Source of the DNA: Mesorhizobium liriopis
GTDB taxonomy: Bacteria; Pseudomonadota; Alphaproteobacteria; Rhizobiales; Rhizobiaceae
Reading direction: 5' to 3'
Assembly: GCF_024053505.1 (NCBI RefSeq)
Contig: NZ_JAMXQS010000002.1
Span: 496,001 to 560,000, forward strand
Length of the DNA stretch: 64,000 bases
A model generated the notes under the pieces. The model saw only the letters and a program-made list of their open reading frames with translations, ran no database searches and had not been told where the DNA came from. Both the position numbers and the translations under genes were made by a program. Below, piece by piece: positions 16,771-25,207 of the stretch (position 1 is its first letter; each line of letters opens with the position of its first letter).

Positions 16771-17730
16771 CTACGGGCTCCCGGACATACCTTCTGCGGT
16801 GTGCACGATTAGCTCGCCCATACGAGCAACCGTATCTTCGACCAAGGCACGCTGGCCGCGATGGCGCTGGGTCATGATTGAGATGACCACAGCCCTGCCG
16901 CATGGTGGGGTGAAAAGCCCAAGATCTGACGAGATGAAAGGGGGAAAGTTGCCTGTCTTATGAGCGCAGGAGACGCCCCAGAGATACTTGGGCAACATAG
17001 TCTGGAGCTGCTGGCCTCCAAGCATGCGCAGCATCAAGCCGCAGGACTCTGGCGAGGCACAGCGGTTGTCCCTTACTTGAAGCATTAGCTGGCCAAGCGC
17101 GCGGGCGCTAGCCAAGCTGAATGGCCGGTTCGCATCGCCAAAGTGAAATCGCTCTCTGGCTGCTGAGAAACTTGCGGGGGTCTTGAAAGGGTAGCCGCGC
17201 ATGACGAGCTCGCTAGGCGAGACAGATGCGAGGTTGGGGTCCATGCTGCCGGCCAGCGCGCGAAACCAGGAAAGCGCGTCGCCTGTCATGACGATGTTGT
17301 CGAGACCCAGCGCGCGCATCTCCCGGTTGACGGCTTCAGGACCGCCAACACTGCGCAGGCAAAGATCGGTCGCCGTGTTGTCGGAAACCACAATCATCAG
17401 CCATGCCGCGTCGAGAAGCGTAAAAGATGCTCCTCTCTCGAACAGAAAGAGTACGCCAGTGCCTAGGCGCTTGTGGTCGTCTTCGAGCACGATGCGTTCG
17501 TTGAGATCTGCTTCGCCGCGTTCCACCGCGCGCATGAGCGCGACAAGCAGCGGAACCTTGATCAGGCTCATTGTGTCCTGCTGCCGATCCGCGTCGATGT
17601 CGATCTCCTCTGAGCCGCCTGTGAAATGAGCGTAGATGCTCCACTCCGCATCGACGCTCGCGCTCAGCTGCCGGAGGCGTTGTTCCAAGAGTTCGATCGG
17701 CGAAAGCTCAGACACAGAGATAACCCCCAT
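16771..17730 (-). CDS. Serine hydrolase with class A beta-lactamase fold
   Basis: A 319-residue protein with the three active-site motifs of penicillin-recognising enzymes: S-x-x-K in MSLIKVP (Ser55, Lys58), SDN at 116-118 (VVSDNTATDL) and K-T-G at 258-260 (AHKTGNF). The omega-loop motif E-x-x-L-N that carries the deacylating Glu of true class A beta-lactamases is not seen between SDN and KTG, so it may be an esterase, amidase or peptidase. No signal peptide is evident, which also argues against a periplasmic beta-lactamase. ATG 17730 overlaps the preceding SDR gene; a GTG at 17715 is an alternative. It is the last gene of the minus-strand operon, which also has an M20 peptidase and a deacetylase. 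Confidence 0.8.
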   Translation of the reverse strand: MGVISVSELSPIELLEQRLRQLSASVDAEWSIYAHFTGGSEEIDIDADRQQDTMSLIKVPLLVALMRAVERGEADLNERIVLEDDHKRLGTGVLFLFERGASFTLLDAAWLMIVVSDNTATDLCLRSVGGPEAVNREMRALGLDNIVMTGDALSWFRALAGSMDPNLASVSPSELVMRGYPFKTPASFSAARERFHFGDANRPFSLASARALGQLMLQVRDNRCASPESCGLMLRMLGGQQLQTMLPKYLWGVSCAHKTGNFPPFISSDLGLFTPPCGRAVVISIMTQRHRGQRALVEDTVARMGELIVHTAEGMSGSP

Positions 17731-18469
17731 CGACCACAAGCTGGGTGCCCGTGATATAGGAGGCATCCTCCGAAGCGAGGAAGCAGATGGCCTTTGCCAC
17801 CTCTTCCGGGCGCCCCAGTCGGTTCAACGGGACGCGTGCCTGCAGCCAGGCGCGGCCCACGTCAGGATCGTCCATAAGACGCACCATGCTTGTGTCGATC
17901 ACCCCAGGCACCACCACGTTGACGCGGACGCCTATCTTCGCCCAGTCGGCCGCCATGCCCACCGTCAGTCCGATCAGGCCGGCTTTGCTAGCGCCGTAGG
18001 AAAGGGCTGCGTCACCTGTTCCCATGCGGACGGCACCCGTGGAGGAGACGTGGACGATGCTCATCGGAGCGTTTGTGCCAGCGTCGCGCCGTGCCTGCAC
18101 CGCAGCCTGCGAGACGAAGAAGGAAGCACGCAGGTTGATGCTTTGGTTGAACTCCCAATCGGGCAGCTCAACATCGAGCGCGGGCGCCAGCGCATAAACG
18201 CCGGCTGCATTGACGACCATATCGGGTGCGCCGCCCAGAGCGATGACGGCAGAATGGACGCCTTCACGTGCGGCTTCCACGTCCGCGAGGTCCGCCATGA
18301 TGCCAAAGAAGCGGCGTGGATGCGCAGCTTCAATCATTTTCATGCCGGCCACATCGCGGTCGAGGCCCGCGACAGTGGCGCCCTCCGCGACCATCTGCGC
18401 GACCACCGCACGACCGATGCCGCCGGAGGCTCCAGAAACGAACGCTCGCTTGCCTGTGAAACGCGTCAT
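17708..18469 (-). CDS. SDR family oxidoreductase
   Basis: A 253-residue classical short-chain dehydrogenase. The cofactor motif SGASGGIG is near residue 12, D-R-D after the second strand suggests NAD(H), the NAAG motif (VVNAAG) is near 86, catalytic Ser in VSSTG near 140, and YGASK near 155; the C-terminal ITGTQLVVDGGY is standard. It is co-directional with the deacetylase gene 3 bases upstream and overlaps the serine hydrolase gene. In this operon it probably oxidises an alcohol or reduces a ketone formed from the imported substrate. Its substrate is unknown. Confidence 0.85.
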   Translation of the reverse strand: MTRFTGKRAFVSGASGGIGRAVVAQMVAEGATVAGLDRDVAGMKMIEAAHPRRFFGIMADLADVEAAREGVHSAVIALGGAPDMVVNAAGVYALAPALDVELPDWEFNQSINLRASFFVSQAAVQARRDAGTNAPMSIVHVSSTGAVRMGTGDAALSYGASKAGLIGLTVGMAADWAKIGVRVNVVVPGVIDTSMVRLMDDPDVGRAWLQARVPLNRLGRPEEVAKAICFLASEDASYITGTQLVVDGGYLCV

Positions 18470-18472
18470 GGA

Positions 18473-19309
18473 TTAAGCTCCGAACATCGCCACAGTGTCG
18501 TCGCGTGCAAGTGCCGTTGCCGCGTATTCCGCGACTTCGCCGCATGTGGCGAACCAGATGTTTTCGCGCTCCTTGATACGTCCGATTAGGCGGTCGAGCA
18601 TGGCGATGCGCCCAGGACGACCGATTACCTGCGGGTGCATGGTAAGAATGAAATGACCGCCGAGTGCGTGAACGGCGTCCAGCTCTTCCAGCCATGTGGC
18701 TTCTACCGTGGCCGCACTCTGGATCGGCCGTGCCATGTCGCCGGACGCAAAGGCAAAGAACGGCCAGTCGTCGAGCAGCCACTGGATCGGCAGCTCAATC
18801 ACCTTGTTCGCAGCATGACGGTAGGGCCGGATGTCGGCCATCATCTGGCTGGAATAAAGAAAGCCGTGCTTGTCCAAGAGATCCAGCGTCGCCGGGCTGA
18901 CATCCCAAGAAGGGGATCGGTAGCCTCTTACATTGGCACCCAAGTTGCTAAGAAGATTGCGCGCCTTGACAAGTTCGGCCTCTTCCTCGGCAGGTGTCAG
19001 GCGCTGGGGCGGGGTGTGGGTGTAGCCATGGACGGCAACCTCATGGCCTTCGTCCACAATGCGGCGCACGCGATCGGGATAGCGCTCGACGTTCTGACCG
19101 ACCACGAAGAAGGTGGCCCGCACGTCATGTCGTTTCAATGTGTCGAGGATCAGCGGAAGGCCCACACGGGCACCGTAGTGACCGACTGAAAGGACACCTG
19201 GACGCTTGGCGTTCTCGGGGTCGAAGGCGATCCATACGGTTTCGGCATCGAAGTCGAAGGAAAGGCTCGCCGCCGCCTTGTGTCCGTCCGGCCATATCAA
19301 GCTTGTCAT
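18473..19309 (-). CDS. Polysaccharide deacetylase family protein (NodB-homology domain)
   Basis: The 278-residue protein has the carbohydrate-esterase-4 pattern: FDFDAE near 17-22 with the catalytic base Asp and metal Asp, the H-x3-H metal motif HGYTHTPPQ near 95, RSPSWD near 128 and the C-terminal H motif LTMHPQVIGRPGR near 225. It is closer in style to the cytoplasmic PuuE/allantoinase-like and imidase-type members than to secreted chitin deacetylases, and has no signal peptide. Such members hydrolyse C-N bonds of small amides or imides. ATG 19309 overlaps the stop of the permease gene (ATGA), so it is part of the transport operon. Confidence 0.82.
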   Translation of the reverse strand: MTSLIWPDGHKAAASLSFDFDAETVWIAFDPENAKRPGVLSVGHYGARVGLPLILDTLKRHDVRATFFVVGQNVERYPDRVRRIVDEGHEVAVHGYTHTPPQRLTPAEEEAELVKARNLLSNLGANVRGYRSPSWDVSPATLDLLDKHGFLYSSQMMADIRPYRHAANKVIELPIQWLLDDWPFFAFASGDMARPIQSAATVEATWLEELDAVHALGGHFILTMHPQVIGRPGRIAMLDRLIGRIKERENIWFATCGEVAEYAATALARDDTVAMFGA

Positions 19310-20280
19310 GCCCCAATTCCCTGCTTGCTGTTTCTGCGCAGCACCGTCAGCCGTTCCCCGAGCGACCACAGCCCGCCCGGTAGGAAGCGCAGGGTGAGCA
19401 CGATCAAGACGGCTATGATCATGAAGCGCACCACGCCGAATCCAGCCAATTGCTCAGTGACGACGGTCAGTGCGATTGCTGCCATGATCGGCCCATAGAT
19501 CGTGGCTCCACCGCCCAGCAGCACCATGGAAAGAATGAGCGTGGTCAGTGAGAAGGAGAAGACATCCGGCGAGGCAACAATGAGATAGTGGGCATAAACC
19601 GCACCCGCGGCGGCCGTGAAGAGCGAGCTCGCCACCATGGCCAGTACGCGCTGGCGCGTGGCCGAGATGCCACGGGCGACCGCATAGGCCTCGTTGTCGC
19701 GCAAGGCAACGATGCTGAGACCAAAATCGGACCGCACGAGAAAGCGCAGAAAGACCGTGGAGGCTATCAAGAGTAACTCGGCCAGAATCAGGTAATCGGG
19801 GCCGGATGGGGACAAGCGGTGGCCGAAAAGGGCGAGATCGGGCACGCCGACCAGGCCCACTGCTCCACCCGTCAGCCATTTCTGGCTGATGATGAGGGCT
19901 ACGCATAGCTGCACGAAGGCAAATGTGACGAGCGCGACATAGATGCCGCGCAGCCGCAATGCGAGGGCTGCGGTGACCCCTGCAAGCACCGCCACCACGG
20001 CTACCGCGAGTGCGATGTCCAGCCAAACGGGCAGGCCGAAATAGATGGTGGCGATGGCGCTCACATAGCCGGCGATGCCGAAAAAGGCGACATGCGCGAA
20101 GTTGAAGATTCCGGCATAACCAAGCGTCAGGTCCCAGTTCGAAGCGACCACCGCGAATAGCAGCGCCAGAACCACGAGGTTCTTTGCGGCGCCGCCTGTC
20201 ACAACGAACGGCAGGAGGATGGCGAGCAGGAGTACGACAACGGCCGCGGCGAGCCGGAGAGGGGTGGAAGGCAGGCTCAT
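19306..20280 (-). CDS. Branched-chain amino acid-type ABC permease (LivM type)
   Basis: A 324-residue, very hydrophobic protein with about nine to ten membrane segments. It has the LivM-type NWDLTLGYAGIFNFAHVAFFGIAGY region (key residues G-Y-x-G-x-x-x-x-x-x-x-F-x-x-G) near 48-72 and the coupling-loop motif SDFGLSIVALRDNEAYAVARG near 187-207 (R-D-N-E-x-x-A). It forms the heterodimeric channel with the LivH-type permease, whose gene it follows with a 4-base overlap. Substrate is not determined by the sequence; this importer class moves branched-chain and other amino acids, amides and aromatic acids. Confidence 0.87.
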   Translation of the reverse strand: MSLPSTPLRLAAAVVVLLLAILLPFVVTGGAAKNLVVLALLFAVVASNWDLTLGYAGIFNFAHVAFFGIAGYVSAIATIYFGLPVWLDIALAVAVVAVLAGVTAALALRLRGIYVALVTFAFVQLCVALIISQKWLTGGAVGLVGVPDLALFGHRLSPSGPDYLILAELLLIASTVFLRFLVRSDFGLSIVALRDNEAYAVARGISATRQRVLAMVASSLFTAAAGAVYAHYLIVASPDVFSFSLTTLILSMVLLGGGATIYGPIMAAIALTVVTEQLAGFGVVRFMIIAVLIVLTLRFLPGGLWSLGERLTVLRRNSKQGIGA

Positions 20281-21140
20281 GGCGCTCTCCCCAAGAGACC
20301 GTTGGGCCGCACTAGGAGAACCAGGATCAGCACGCTGAACAACACGACAGGGGTCCAGTAGATGCCGATGTAGTAGGAGCTTGCGGCTTCGATCAGGCCG
20401 ATAAGGTAGGCCGCAATCACGGTGCCAGGCAGGCTGCCTAGCCCTCCGAACACTACCACGAGAAAGGCGCGGAGCAGGGGGTCACTGCCCATGGAAGGCG
20501 TGATGTTGAAAAGGCCGCCGATCATCACGCCGGCTACGCCCGCGAGCAGCGCGCTGACAGCGAAGGTGAGAAAATAAGTTCGCTCGATCCGGATGCCGAG
20601 CAGGCGCGCAGCCTCGTCGTTCTGCGCGATAGCGCGGATGGCAAGTCCATGCTTGGAAAGCTTTAGAAACAGCGCAAGACCGCCGAGCAAGACAGGTGCC
20701 AGCACGATCACTAGCAGATTCTGCGCCTGCATGGCGGTGCCCGCAACGGAAACGGTGCCTGTTACCACTTGATCGAGCGCTTTTAGGCGGGCCCCGAAAG
20801 TATACAGTGCTAAGTTCTCAAGGAACATCGCGCCGGCCACCGTGGTCATGATCACTGTGAGTTCCGCCGCCGGCTTGCCGAGCCAGGGGCGAACGAGCAG
20901 CACGTAGAGGACGCCGCCTGCCGCGATCATGAAGATCATGGACGTGAGGACGCCGGCCGTGAGGCCCAAGTCAAGGCCTGCGGGGTCTGACACAAACCAC
21001 GCGACGAAGGCGCCCGCCATCAGCAGGGCGCCATGGGCGAAGTTGAATACGCCAAGCGCGCCCCAAACGAGCGACAGGCCGCTTGCGATTAGCGCGTAGA
21101 TGGAGCCGGACACGAGGCCGGCGACGATCACAGAACTCAT
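20277..21140 (-). CDS. Branched-chain amino acid-type ABC permease (LivH type)
   Basis: A 287-residue membrane protein starting VAGLVSGSIYALIASGLSLV and followed by GVFNFAHGALLMAGAF, the LivH hallmark near 25-45. The coupling loop with IRAIAQNDEAARLLGI is near 195. The ATG at 21140 overlaps the stop of the upstream ATPase gene (TGATG), supporting this start over an in-frame ATG at 21251 that would lie inside that gene. It pairs with the LivM-type permease. Confidence 0.87.
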   Translation of the reverse strand: MSSVIVAGLVSGSIYALIASGLSLVWGALGVFNFAHGALLMAGAFVAWFVSDPAGLDLGLTAGVLTSMIFMIAAGGVLYVLLVRPWLGKPAAELTVIMTTVAGAMFLENLALYTFGARLKALDQVVTGTVSVAGTAMQAQNLLVIVLAPVLLGGLALFLKLSKHGLAIRAIAQNDEAARLLGIRIERTYFLTFAVSALLAGVAGVMIGGLFNITPSMGSDPLLRAFLVVVFGGLGSLPGTVIAAYLIGLIEAASSYYIGIYWTPVVLFSVLILVLLVRPNGLLGRAP

Positions 21141-21853
21141 CAGGCGGCCGTCCCAAAATAGCGTTGAACGATGTCTTGGTGCTGCAGTTCGCTGCGGTCG
21201 TTGATCTCCAATGCCACCATGCCGTTCTCGATAAGGTAGAGGCGCTCGCAAAGGCCGAGCAGAAGATCGACGTCTTGGTCGACCACGACGAGGCTGGTGC
21301 CGGTTTGGGCAACGAGACCGATCTGGCGAGCCAGTTCCTGCCGGATCTTCGGCGCCAGGCCCAGCGTGGGCTCGTCCAGCATCAGGAGACGAGGCATGGC
21401 CATCAAGCCGACACCGATGGCCGCCATCTGGCGCTCGCCCCCTGACAGCGTGCGACAGTTCTGCGAACGCCGCTCCGCAAGGCGTGGAAAGATGGCGAAG
21501 ACCTTCTCCAGCGTCGCTTTACGGTGAGGCCAGGCCGCTTTGCGGTAGGCACCCAGCGTCAGCGCTTCAAACACCGTCATGCGAGGGAACAGCGCACTTG
21601 CTTGTGCCACATGTATGATGCCGGCTTCTACGATCGCATCGGCCGAACCATTCGCAATGTTGCGTCCGTCGAAGCGGATGGTGCCTTGCGCTGCGGGCAG
21701 AAGACCGGATATGGCGCGCAGGAGCGTGGTCTTACCGTGGCCGTTGGGTCCGAACAGGCCCACTGCTTCACCGGCATTCACGAACAGCGACACGCCGTGC
21801 AGGACCTCGATCCGACCATAGCCGGTACGCAAGCTCTCGACCTCAAGCTGCAT
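21140..21853 (-). CDS. Branched-chain amino acid-type ABC ATPase (LivF type)
   Basis: A 237-residue ATPase. It starts LEVESLRTGYGRIEVLHGVSL, the LivF pattern; Walker A GPNGHGKTT is near 35-43, the signature TLSGGERQMAAIGVGLM near 139 and Walker B LLMLDEPTLGLAP near 157; the switch His position reads VVDQDV, as is common in LivF proteins. It shares an 11-base overlap with the LivG-type gene. One of the two ATPases of the importer. Confidence 0.87.
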   Translation of the reverse strand: MQLEVESLRTGYGRIEVLHGVSLFVNAGEAVGLFGPNGHGKTTLLRAISGLLPAAQGTIRFDGRNIANGSADAIVEAGIIHVAQASALFPRMTVFEALTLGAYRKAAWPHRKATLEKVFAIFPRLAERRSQNCRTLSGGERQMAAIGVGLMAMPRLLMLDEPTLGLAPKIRQELARQIGLVAQTGTSLVVVDQDVDLLLGLCERLYLIENGMVALEINDRSELQHQDIVQRYFGTAA

Positions 21854-22619
21854 GGGCGCTCTCCGAGTTCACGCCGCCGAGATAGGCGTCGATCACGCGA
21901 GGATCGCGTGCGATTTCGGCGGGGGAGCCTTCAGTTAGCTTACGACCAAAGTCCATCACCATCACGCGCTCGGACACCCCGAACAAAAGTGGCAGAATGT
22001 GCTCGATGAGCAGGATCGAAGTGCCCTGGTCACGCAGGCGCAGGATCAGCGTCTTTAATTCTGCCTGTTCGATTGTGTTGAGACCAGACGCTGGCTCGTC
22101 CATAAGGAGAAGCTTGGGTGAAGCCACCATGGCGGATGCAATCATCAGGCGCTTGGTGCCGTAGACAGTCAGTGCGCCGGCTTCTTGATGTTTTAGGGGA
22201 GTCAGTTCCAGCATCTCGAGGGCTGCATTCACCGCAGCGTTTGCGGCAGCCCCGCGCAGGCCCGCGCCATAGACCGCTCCAAGCCTTACGTTCTCTGCCA
22301 CCGTGAGCTTGAAGAAGGCGGTTTCTTTCTGGAACGTGCGAGCGAGCCCGGCTCGAAAGATACGATGCGGGGAGAGGCGATCAATGCGCTGTCCGTCGAA
22401 TATCACGTGGCCGCGATCGGCCACGATGGGGTTGCGGGAAAGCAGATTGAATAGTGTTGTCTTACCGGCGCCGTTCGGCCCTGCAATGCCCAGGATTTCG
22501 CCGCGTCTAATTGTGAAGGAGACATCGTCTACTGCCACAAGCGAGCCAAACGACTTTCCCAGGCCTTTAACGGCCAGAATTGTATCGGAATTGGTCATCG
22601 GAGTATCCGGGAGGGGCAT
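21843..22619 (-). CDS. Branched-chain amino acid-type ABC ATPase (LivG type)
   Basis: The protein has 258 residues from ATG 22619 (an ATG at 22598 would give 251). Walker A GPNGAGKTT is near 46-54 and the LivG-specific FRAGLARTFQKETAFFKLTVAENVRLG region near 87-113. The family signature is unusually changed: where LSGGQQR is expected the protein reads ALTVYGTKRLMIASAMV near 152, then Walker B LLLMDEPASGLN and the switch HI in LLIEHILPLL. The VYGTKRL form is found in a subset of LivG proteins. The hairpin after the binding-protein gene ends 3 bases before ATG 22619 and would cover its GGGGAG ribosome site. Confidence 0.85.
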   Translation of the reverse strand: MPLPDTPMTNSDTILAVKGLGKSFGSLVAVDDVSFTIRRGEILGIAGPNGAGKTTLFNLLSRNPIVADRGHVIFDGQRIDRLSPHRIFRAGLARTFQKETAFFKLTVAENVRLGAVYGAGLRGAAANAAVNAALEMLELTPLKHQEAGALTVYGTKRLMIASAMVASPKLLLMDEPASGLNTIEQAELKTLILRLRDQGTSILLIEHILPLLFGVSERVMVMDFGRKLTEGSPAEIARDPRVIDAYLGGVNSESAHAA

Positions 22620-22621
22620 GC

Positions 22622-22651
22622 GCTCCCCGCTTGTATGCGCAAGCGGGGAGC
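22622..22651 (-). terminator. Intercistronic hairpin between binding-protein and LivG-type genes
   Basis: A perfect 11-bp inverted repeat (GCTCCCCGCTT with AAGCGGGGAGC) and an 8-base loop lie 7 bases after the binding-protein stop. There is no T-run. The distal arm contains the GGGGAG that would act as ribosome site for the ATPase gene, so the hairpin could limit its translation as well as protect the upstream mRNA. Confidence 0.65.
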
Positions 22652-22658
22652 CGTTGCC

Positions 22659-23969
22659 TCACTTCATCCAGGGCGAAGTAGCGAAGGGCGCTTGTGACAC
22701 CGCTTCAGGTGCGACGATAGCCGGCTTTCCATCAGACTGAAGCTGGTAGAAAAGTGTCGGCATGTAGTCGTTGCCTTGGCGCGCAAGATGCGTTTCAGCG
22801 TCGAATGCGAGGCGGCCGGAAGGAGTGTCTACATCGAGTTTGCCAATGCAGGTCCCGACGGCTAGCCGATCAGTCGGATCGTTCCCTTGACTGAGGCAGA
22901 GCGCGTAGAGCTGAACCGCATTGTAGCCGGCAACCGAGAAGTAGCCTCCTGGACCGAACTTCTCAGCAAACTTTGCCGATATCGTTTTGGTATCCTCGCG
23001 GCTGTCGATTGCACCACCCAACATAGAGTACATGACGCCTGCTGCCTGGTTGCGCGTGACGGTCTGGAATTCAGGAATCGACGGCGCATACTGGAGGAAA
23101 ACGAGCGATTTGGTCGGCTGTTCAAAGAATTGGTTGAAAAAGGTGGCTGAGCCCGATGCAGACCATTCCGTGTTGACGATCACCGCTGGATCAACTTCAC
23201 GGATTTTGGCAAGCTGGGTGCGCCAGTCGGTGACGGACTGAAAGGGCACAGTATCCTCGCCGACGACGTCCCAGCCAGTTTCGCGGAACACCTTGGCAAG
23301 TCCGTTGGCGATGGTCGATCCATAAGGATCATCGGAACCGATGATGTAGACGGTTTTCGCCGGCAAACTGAGCTTGCCGGACTCTAGATACTGGTTAAGC
23401 AGCGGCGGCAGATCGGTGAAGTAGCCGCCATAGTCCGGCACGCGCGACCATACAGTCGGATATGCGGAAGGATTTTTTTGGATAATGGCTTTGGTGGATT
23501 CCGCGCCGCCCGAGATCAAGTAGGGCATGTTCTCCCGCGCCATCAAGTCTATCTCGAAGTTCGAGGTGCTGGCATAGGGCGATAGGATAACGTTGAGGTT
23601 TTCGGTATCGTTGAGGCGACGGAAGGCCGTGACCACGGCGTCGTTGCGCATGCTGGTCGCGTCGGCTTCGACGAGCTCGAACTTGTAACGCTTTCCTTTG
23701 CCGCAAACGCCTCCCGCTGCGTTCAGCTCCTCGGCCGCAATCCCGGCCGCCCTGGAATAGTCGCTCGCATCTGCCGCGGTCGGTCCAGTCAGCGGGGCAA
23801 GAATTCCAATGCGGACGGGTTCGGTTTCAGTTGCATCGCAGGTGGTCAGGCTCTCAACTGTGGGTGCGGGCAGCATTTCGGCATGTGCTGCACCGAATGA
23901 GCAGAAGAGTATAGTAGAGGTGAGCGCCAGAGACTTGAGCCGTAAGCGCGCGGGTTGAGTCCTTGTCAT
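22659..23969 (-). CDS. Branched-chain amino acid-type ABC importer, substrate-binding protein
   Basis: A protein of about 436 residues with a Sec signal (basic MTRTQPARLRLKS, hydrophobic core LALTSTILFCSFGAA, cleavage after HA). The mature protein begins with two Cys-bearing stretches (LTTCDATETEPVRIGILAPLTGPTAADA) and follows the type I periplasmic binding fold (LivJ/Leu-Ile-Val): IGILAPLTGP, AAGIAAEELNAAGG, then ISGGAESTKAI near 150. ATG 23969 overlaps the peptidase stop (ATGA). It delivers the operon's substrate to the LivHMGF-type transporter. Confidence 0.87.
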   Translation of the reverse strand: MTRTQPARLRLKSLALTSTILFCSFGAAHAEMLPAPTVESLTTCDATETEPVRIGILAPLTGPTAADASDYSRAAGIAAEELNAAGGVCGKGKRYKFELVEADATSMRNDAVVTAFRRLNDTENLNVILSPYASTSNFEIDLMARENMPYLISGGAESTKAIIQKNPSAYPTVWSRVPDYGGYFTDLPPLLNQYLESGKLSLPAKTVYIIGSDDPYGSTIANGLAKVFRETGWDVVGEDTVPFQSVTDWRTQLAKIREVDPAVIVNTEWSASGSATFFNQFFEQPTKSLVFLQYAPSIPEFQTVTRNQAAGVMYSMLGGAIDSREDTKTISAKFAEKFGPGGYFSVAGYNAVQLYALCLSQGNDPTDRLAVGTCIGKLDVDTPSGRLAFDAETHLARQGNDYMPTLFYQLQSDGKPAIVAPEAVSQAPFATSPWMK

Positions 23970-25207
23970 GTTGGTTCCCATTGTTGGTTGGCGGCCCCCT
24001 TCGGCCGCGTGGGTTTAGTTGATAGCAACGCTCGGTCTTCAAGCCGGGTCGTGCCGTGGCGGAGAACGAGTAGGGCGAGCGCCTGGGCACGAGGCACCAG
24101 AGATGCGCGCTCGACATATTCGTTCGTGGTGTGGGCGTTTCCTCCGATCGGTCCGAGGCCGCAGAGCGTGGGTACGCCTAGAGATGCGGATAGGCCCGCA
24201 TCCGAGCATCCTCCGGTGCTTTCTCCATCGACTGTGAAGCCGATCTCGGCCGCGCCCTGGCGGTAAGCCTCGAACAGTCTCAGGGACTGTTCACTTGGCT
24301 CCATCGGCAGAAACTCGCCAGTGACTTGGATCGTGGTGCGCGTGCCTGCGACTTCAGTAGCTGTGCAGATTGCCCTGATGTGCGCGAGTAAGCCCTCCCG
24401 CTGCTCGCGGACTGGATAGCGGATGTCGATACCCGCTTCGGCATAGGGTGCCACCGTGTTAACAGACTGGCCGCCCGACACGAGACCGACATTTGCAGTG
24501 ATGCCCACTGCGTTGTCAGTCAAAGCAGTGATAGCTACGATCTTGTGGGCGATCGCCTCAATAGCGCTGGCGCCTTCAGTGAAGTTAACTCCTGAATGCG
24601 CAGATTGCCCCTCTATGGTTAGTTGTAGAAACAGCCCGCCCTTGCGCTTCACCACTACATTGCCGTTTGCACGCGCTGGTTCGGCGTTGAGCACGCAAGA
24701 TGCATCTAAGGACGCAGCCTCGATGGTGCTGCGGGAAGAGGGCGAAGCCACCTCCTCGTCCACTGTGTAAAGACTGCGAACACTGGGCGCATCTGCACCA
24801 AGGCGACTGAAGGCGGCCAGCACGAAGCTGTTCATCACGAGCCCGGCTTTCATGTCAGCCACGCCAGGTCCAAGCAGCCGCTCGCCCTCGATGTGGAACG
24901 GCCGATGCGCAACAGTACCGGCAGGGAAAACAGTATCCATATGGCCGAGCAAGAGTGGTGCTTGCCCGTGTTCTGGACCGACCGAAGCATGTAGCATCGC
25001 TGAGGTAGAGTCAGCGCCTGGCCGCGTGACCACAATGCCATGGCTACGAAGGAAGGCTTCAACCCGGTCCGCAACGGTTTGAATGCCAATCGCGTCCCCA
25101 CTGGGACTGTCAACATCAACCAGCACACCGAGCAACCGCTCCATCGCAGGTCCCTGAGCTGCGAGCCATCCAAGCACCTCGGCTTCTGGATTGCCCCTAT
25201 CAACCAT
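23966..25207 (-). CDS. M20 family metallopeptidase, glutamate-carboxypeptidase-like
   Basis: A 413-residue M20 di-zinc amidohydrolase. The metal His and catalytic Asp are in LLLGHMDTVFP near 93-103, the bridging Asp in GPGVADMKAG near 125, the general base Glu-Glu in YTVDEEVASPS near 158, and the last metal His in GGNAHTTNEYV near 375. The dimerisation domain with the catalytic SAHSGVNF is near 210-220. The pattern fits carboxypeptidase G2/ArgE-like enzymes that remove acyl groups or C-terminal Glu. No signal peptide, so cytoplasmic. It overlaps the IclR gene by 8 bases and the binding-protein gene by 4. It likely cleaves the imported N-acyl amino acid or peptide-like molecule. Confidence 0.85.
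   Translation of the reverse strand: MVDRGNPEAEVLGWLAAQGPAMERLLGVLVDVDSPSGDAIGIQTVADRVEAFLRSHGIVVTRPGADSTSAMLHASVGPEHGQAPLLLGHMDTVFPAGTVAHRPFHIEGERLLGPGVADMKAGLVMNSFVLAAFSRLGADAPSVRSLYTVDEEVASPSSRSTIEAASLDASCVLNAEPARANGNVVVKRKGGLFLQLTIEGQSAHSGVNFTEGASAIEAIAHKIVAITALTDNAVGITANVGLVSGGQSVNTVAPYAEAGIDIRYPVREQREGLLAHIRAICTATEVAGTRTTIQVTGEFLPMEPSEQSLRLFEAYRQGAAEIGFTVDGESTGGCSDAGLSASLGVPTLCGLGPIGGNAHTTNEYVERASLVPRAQALALLVLRHGTTRLEDRALLSTKPTRPKGAANQQWEPT

Noticed and set aside
17636-18589. A 317-codon plus-strand open frame
   Set aside because: It is antisense to the SDR gene and carries mostly His/Arg/Ala-rich sequence without a family pattern.
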